Positions 32,391 through 32,497 of a DNA stretch of 32,497 bases are shown here, piece after piece. Source of the DNA: Planctomycetota bacterium (GTDB taxonomy: Bacteria > Planctomycetota > Phycisphaerae > UBA1845); contig BOJX01000031.1 of the NCBI GenBank assembly GCA_016860685.1, positions 1 through 32,497 of the forward strand, given 5' to 3'. Made by a program: the position numbers and the translations under genes. Numbering within the stretch: position 1 is the first letter of the stretch; each line of letters starts with the position of its first letter. The notes beneath the pieces are model-generated. The model was not told the DNA's origin. It did not search any database and saw only the letters and a list, made by a program, of their open reading frames with translations.

Positions 32391-32497
32391 TTACTTCAGC
32401 ATCCCGAACTTCTCCAGCCGGTAGCGAAACGCGTCACGTCGCAGCCCGAGCAACCTTGCGGCCTGCGTCTGATTGTTTCCGCTGCGCTCCATCGCCT
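32391..32497 (-). CDS. C-terminal end of a Fis/NtrC-type regulator (partial)
   Basis: The 34 visible residues before the TAA at 32391-32393 read [20 protein letters not shown] and end in LEKFGMLK. This is the Fis-type helix-turn-helix that closes sigma-54-dependent NtrC-family activators (typical form GNQTEAARLLGISRDTLRYR). The receiver and AAA+ domains, if present, lie beyond the window edge, so the exact subfamily is open. Confidence 0.75.
   Translation of the reverse strand, partial: AMERSGNNQTQAARLLGLRRDAFRYRLEKFGMLK

Noticed and set aside
1..32497. CRISPR arrays, tRNA or rRNA genes, insertion sequences, prophage
   Set aside because: I looked for regularly spaced repeats, tRNA-like T-loops, rRNA motifs and transposase or integrase motifs and saw none. 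The only tandem repeat is the two-copy hairpin at 87-183.

Overview
The window is GC-rich (roughly two-thirds G+C by eye) and densely coding, and it looks like a chromosomal segment of a member of the Planctomycetota. The pointers are a BlaI regulator with an M56 protease carrying EF-hands, an LL-diaminopimelate aminotransferase, a VKOR-DsbA fusion, a secreted GH78 rhamnosidase, multi-PAS kinases and secreted proteins with Cys-Gly C-terminal tails. The phylum is an inference from gene content; no rRNA or other marker was available. No tRNA, rRNA, CRISPR array, transposase or phage gene was recognised.

Layout. 1-222: two covarying hairpin repeats downstream of sdhA. 223-2223 (-): succinate dehydrogenase flavoprotein. 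2230-3630: about 1.4 kb with no intact gene, holding a truncated tsaC/sua5 that still has its promoter and RBS, and a small frameshifted ORF. 3631-6198: BlaI-type repressor with operator/promoter, M56 protease with five EF-hand loops, and an intrinsic terminator. 6401-9405: a Cys-rich secreted protein followed by a VKOR-DsbA disulfide-forming fusion. 9368-13580: a phosphodiesterase (-), a Gfo/Idh/MocA oxidoreductase (+) and a secreted unknown protein (-). 13658-15377 (-): folK and dapL. 15511-16151 (+): frr. 16243-19563 (-): GH78 rhamnosidase. 19851-25525 (+): a four-gene signalling operon (membrane multi-PAS kinase, single-domain receiver, receiver-kinase hybrid, NarL-type regulator). 25865-26725: a double-FHA protein. 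26780-27577: a membrane-anchored redoxin gene interrupted by one in-frame UGA, best read as selenocysteine. 27652-28110 (-): UspA. 28270-31566 (+): MarR regulator, KamA-like radical SAM aminomutase and PLP aminotransferase. 31783-32130: small secreted protein with a sorting tail. 32135-32332 (-): FeoB-associated Cys-rich membrane protein. 32391-32497 (-): C-terminal end of a Fis/NtrC-type regulator.

The most interesting element is the probable selenoprotein at 26780-27577. UGA falls where this redoxin family has its catalytic Cys (a U-x-x-C motif), the same frame stays open for 118 more sense codons, and a hairpin of bacterial SECIS type starts 8 nt after the UGA. Second is the marR-kamA-aminotransferase operon. 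Its aminomutase keeps the radical SAM cysteines but lacks the two aspartates that bind the lysine side chain in lysine 2,3-aminomutase, so it probably acts on another amino acid. Third is the M56/BlaR1-type protease whose sensor region is a 35-residue-period EF-hand array. Redox themes recur (VKOR-DsbA, periplasmic selenoredoxin, Cys-rich secreted protein), which suggests an active oxidative and repair system in the periplasm.
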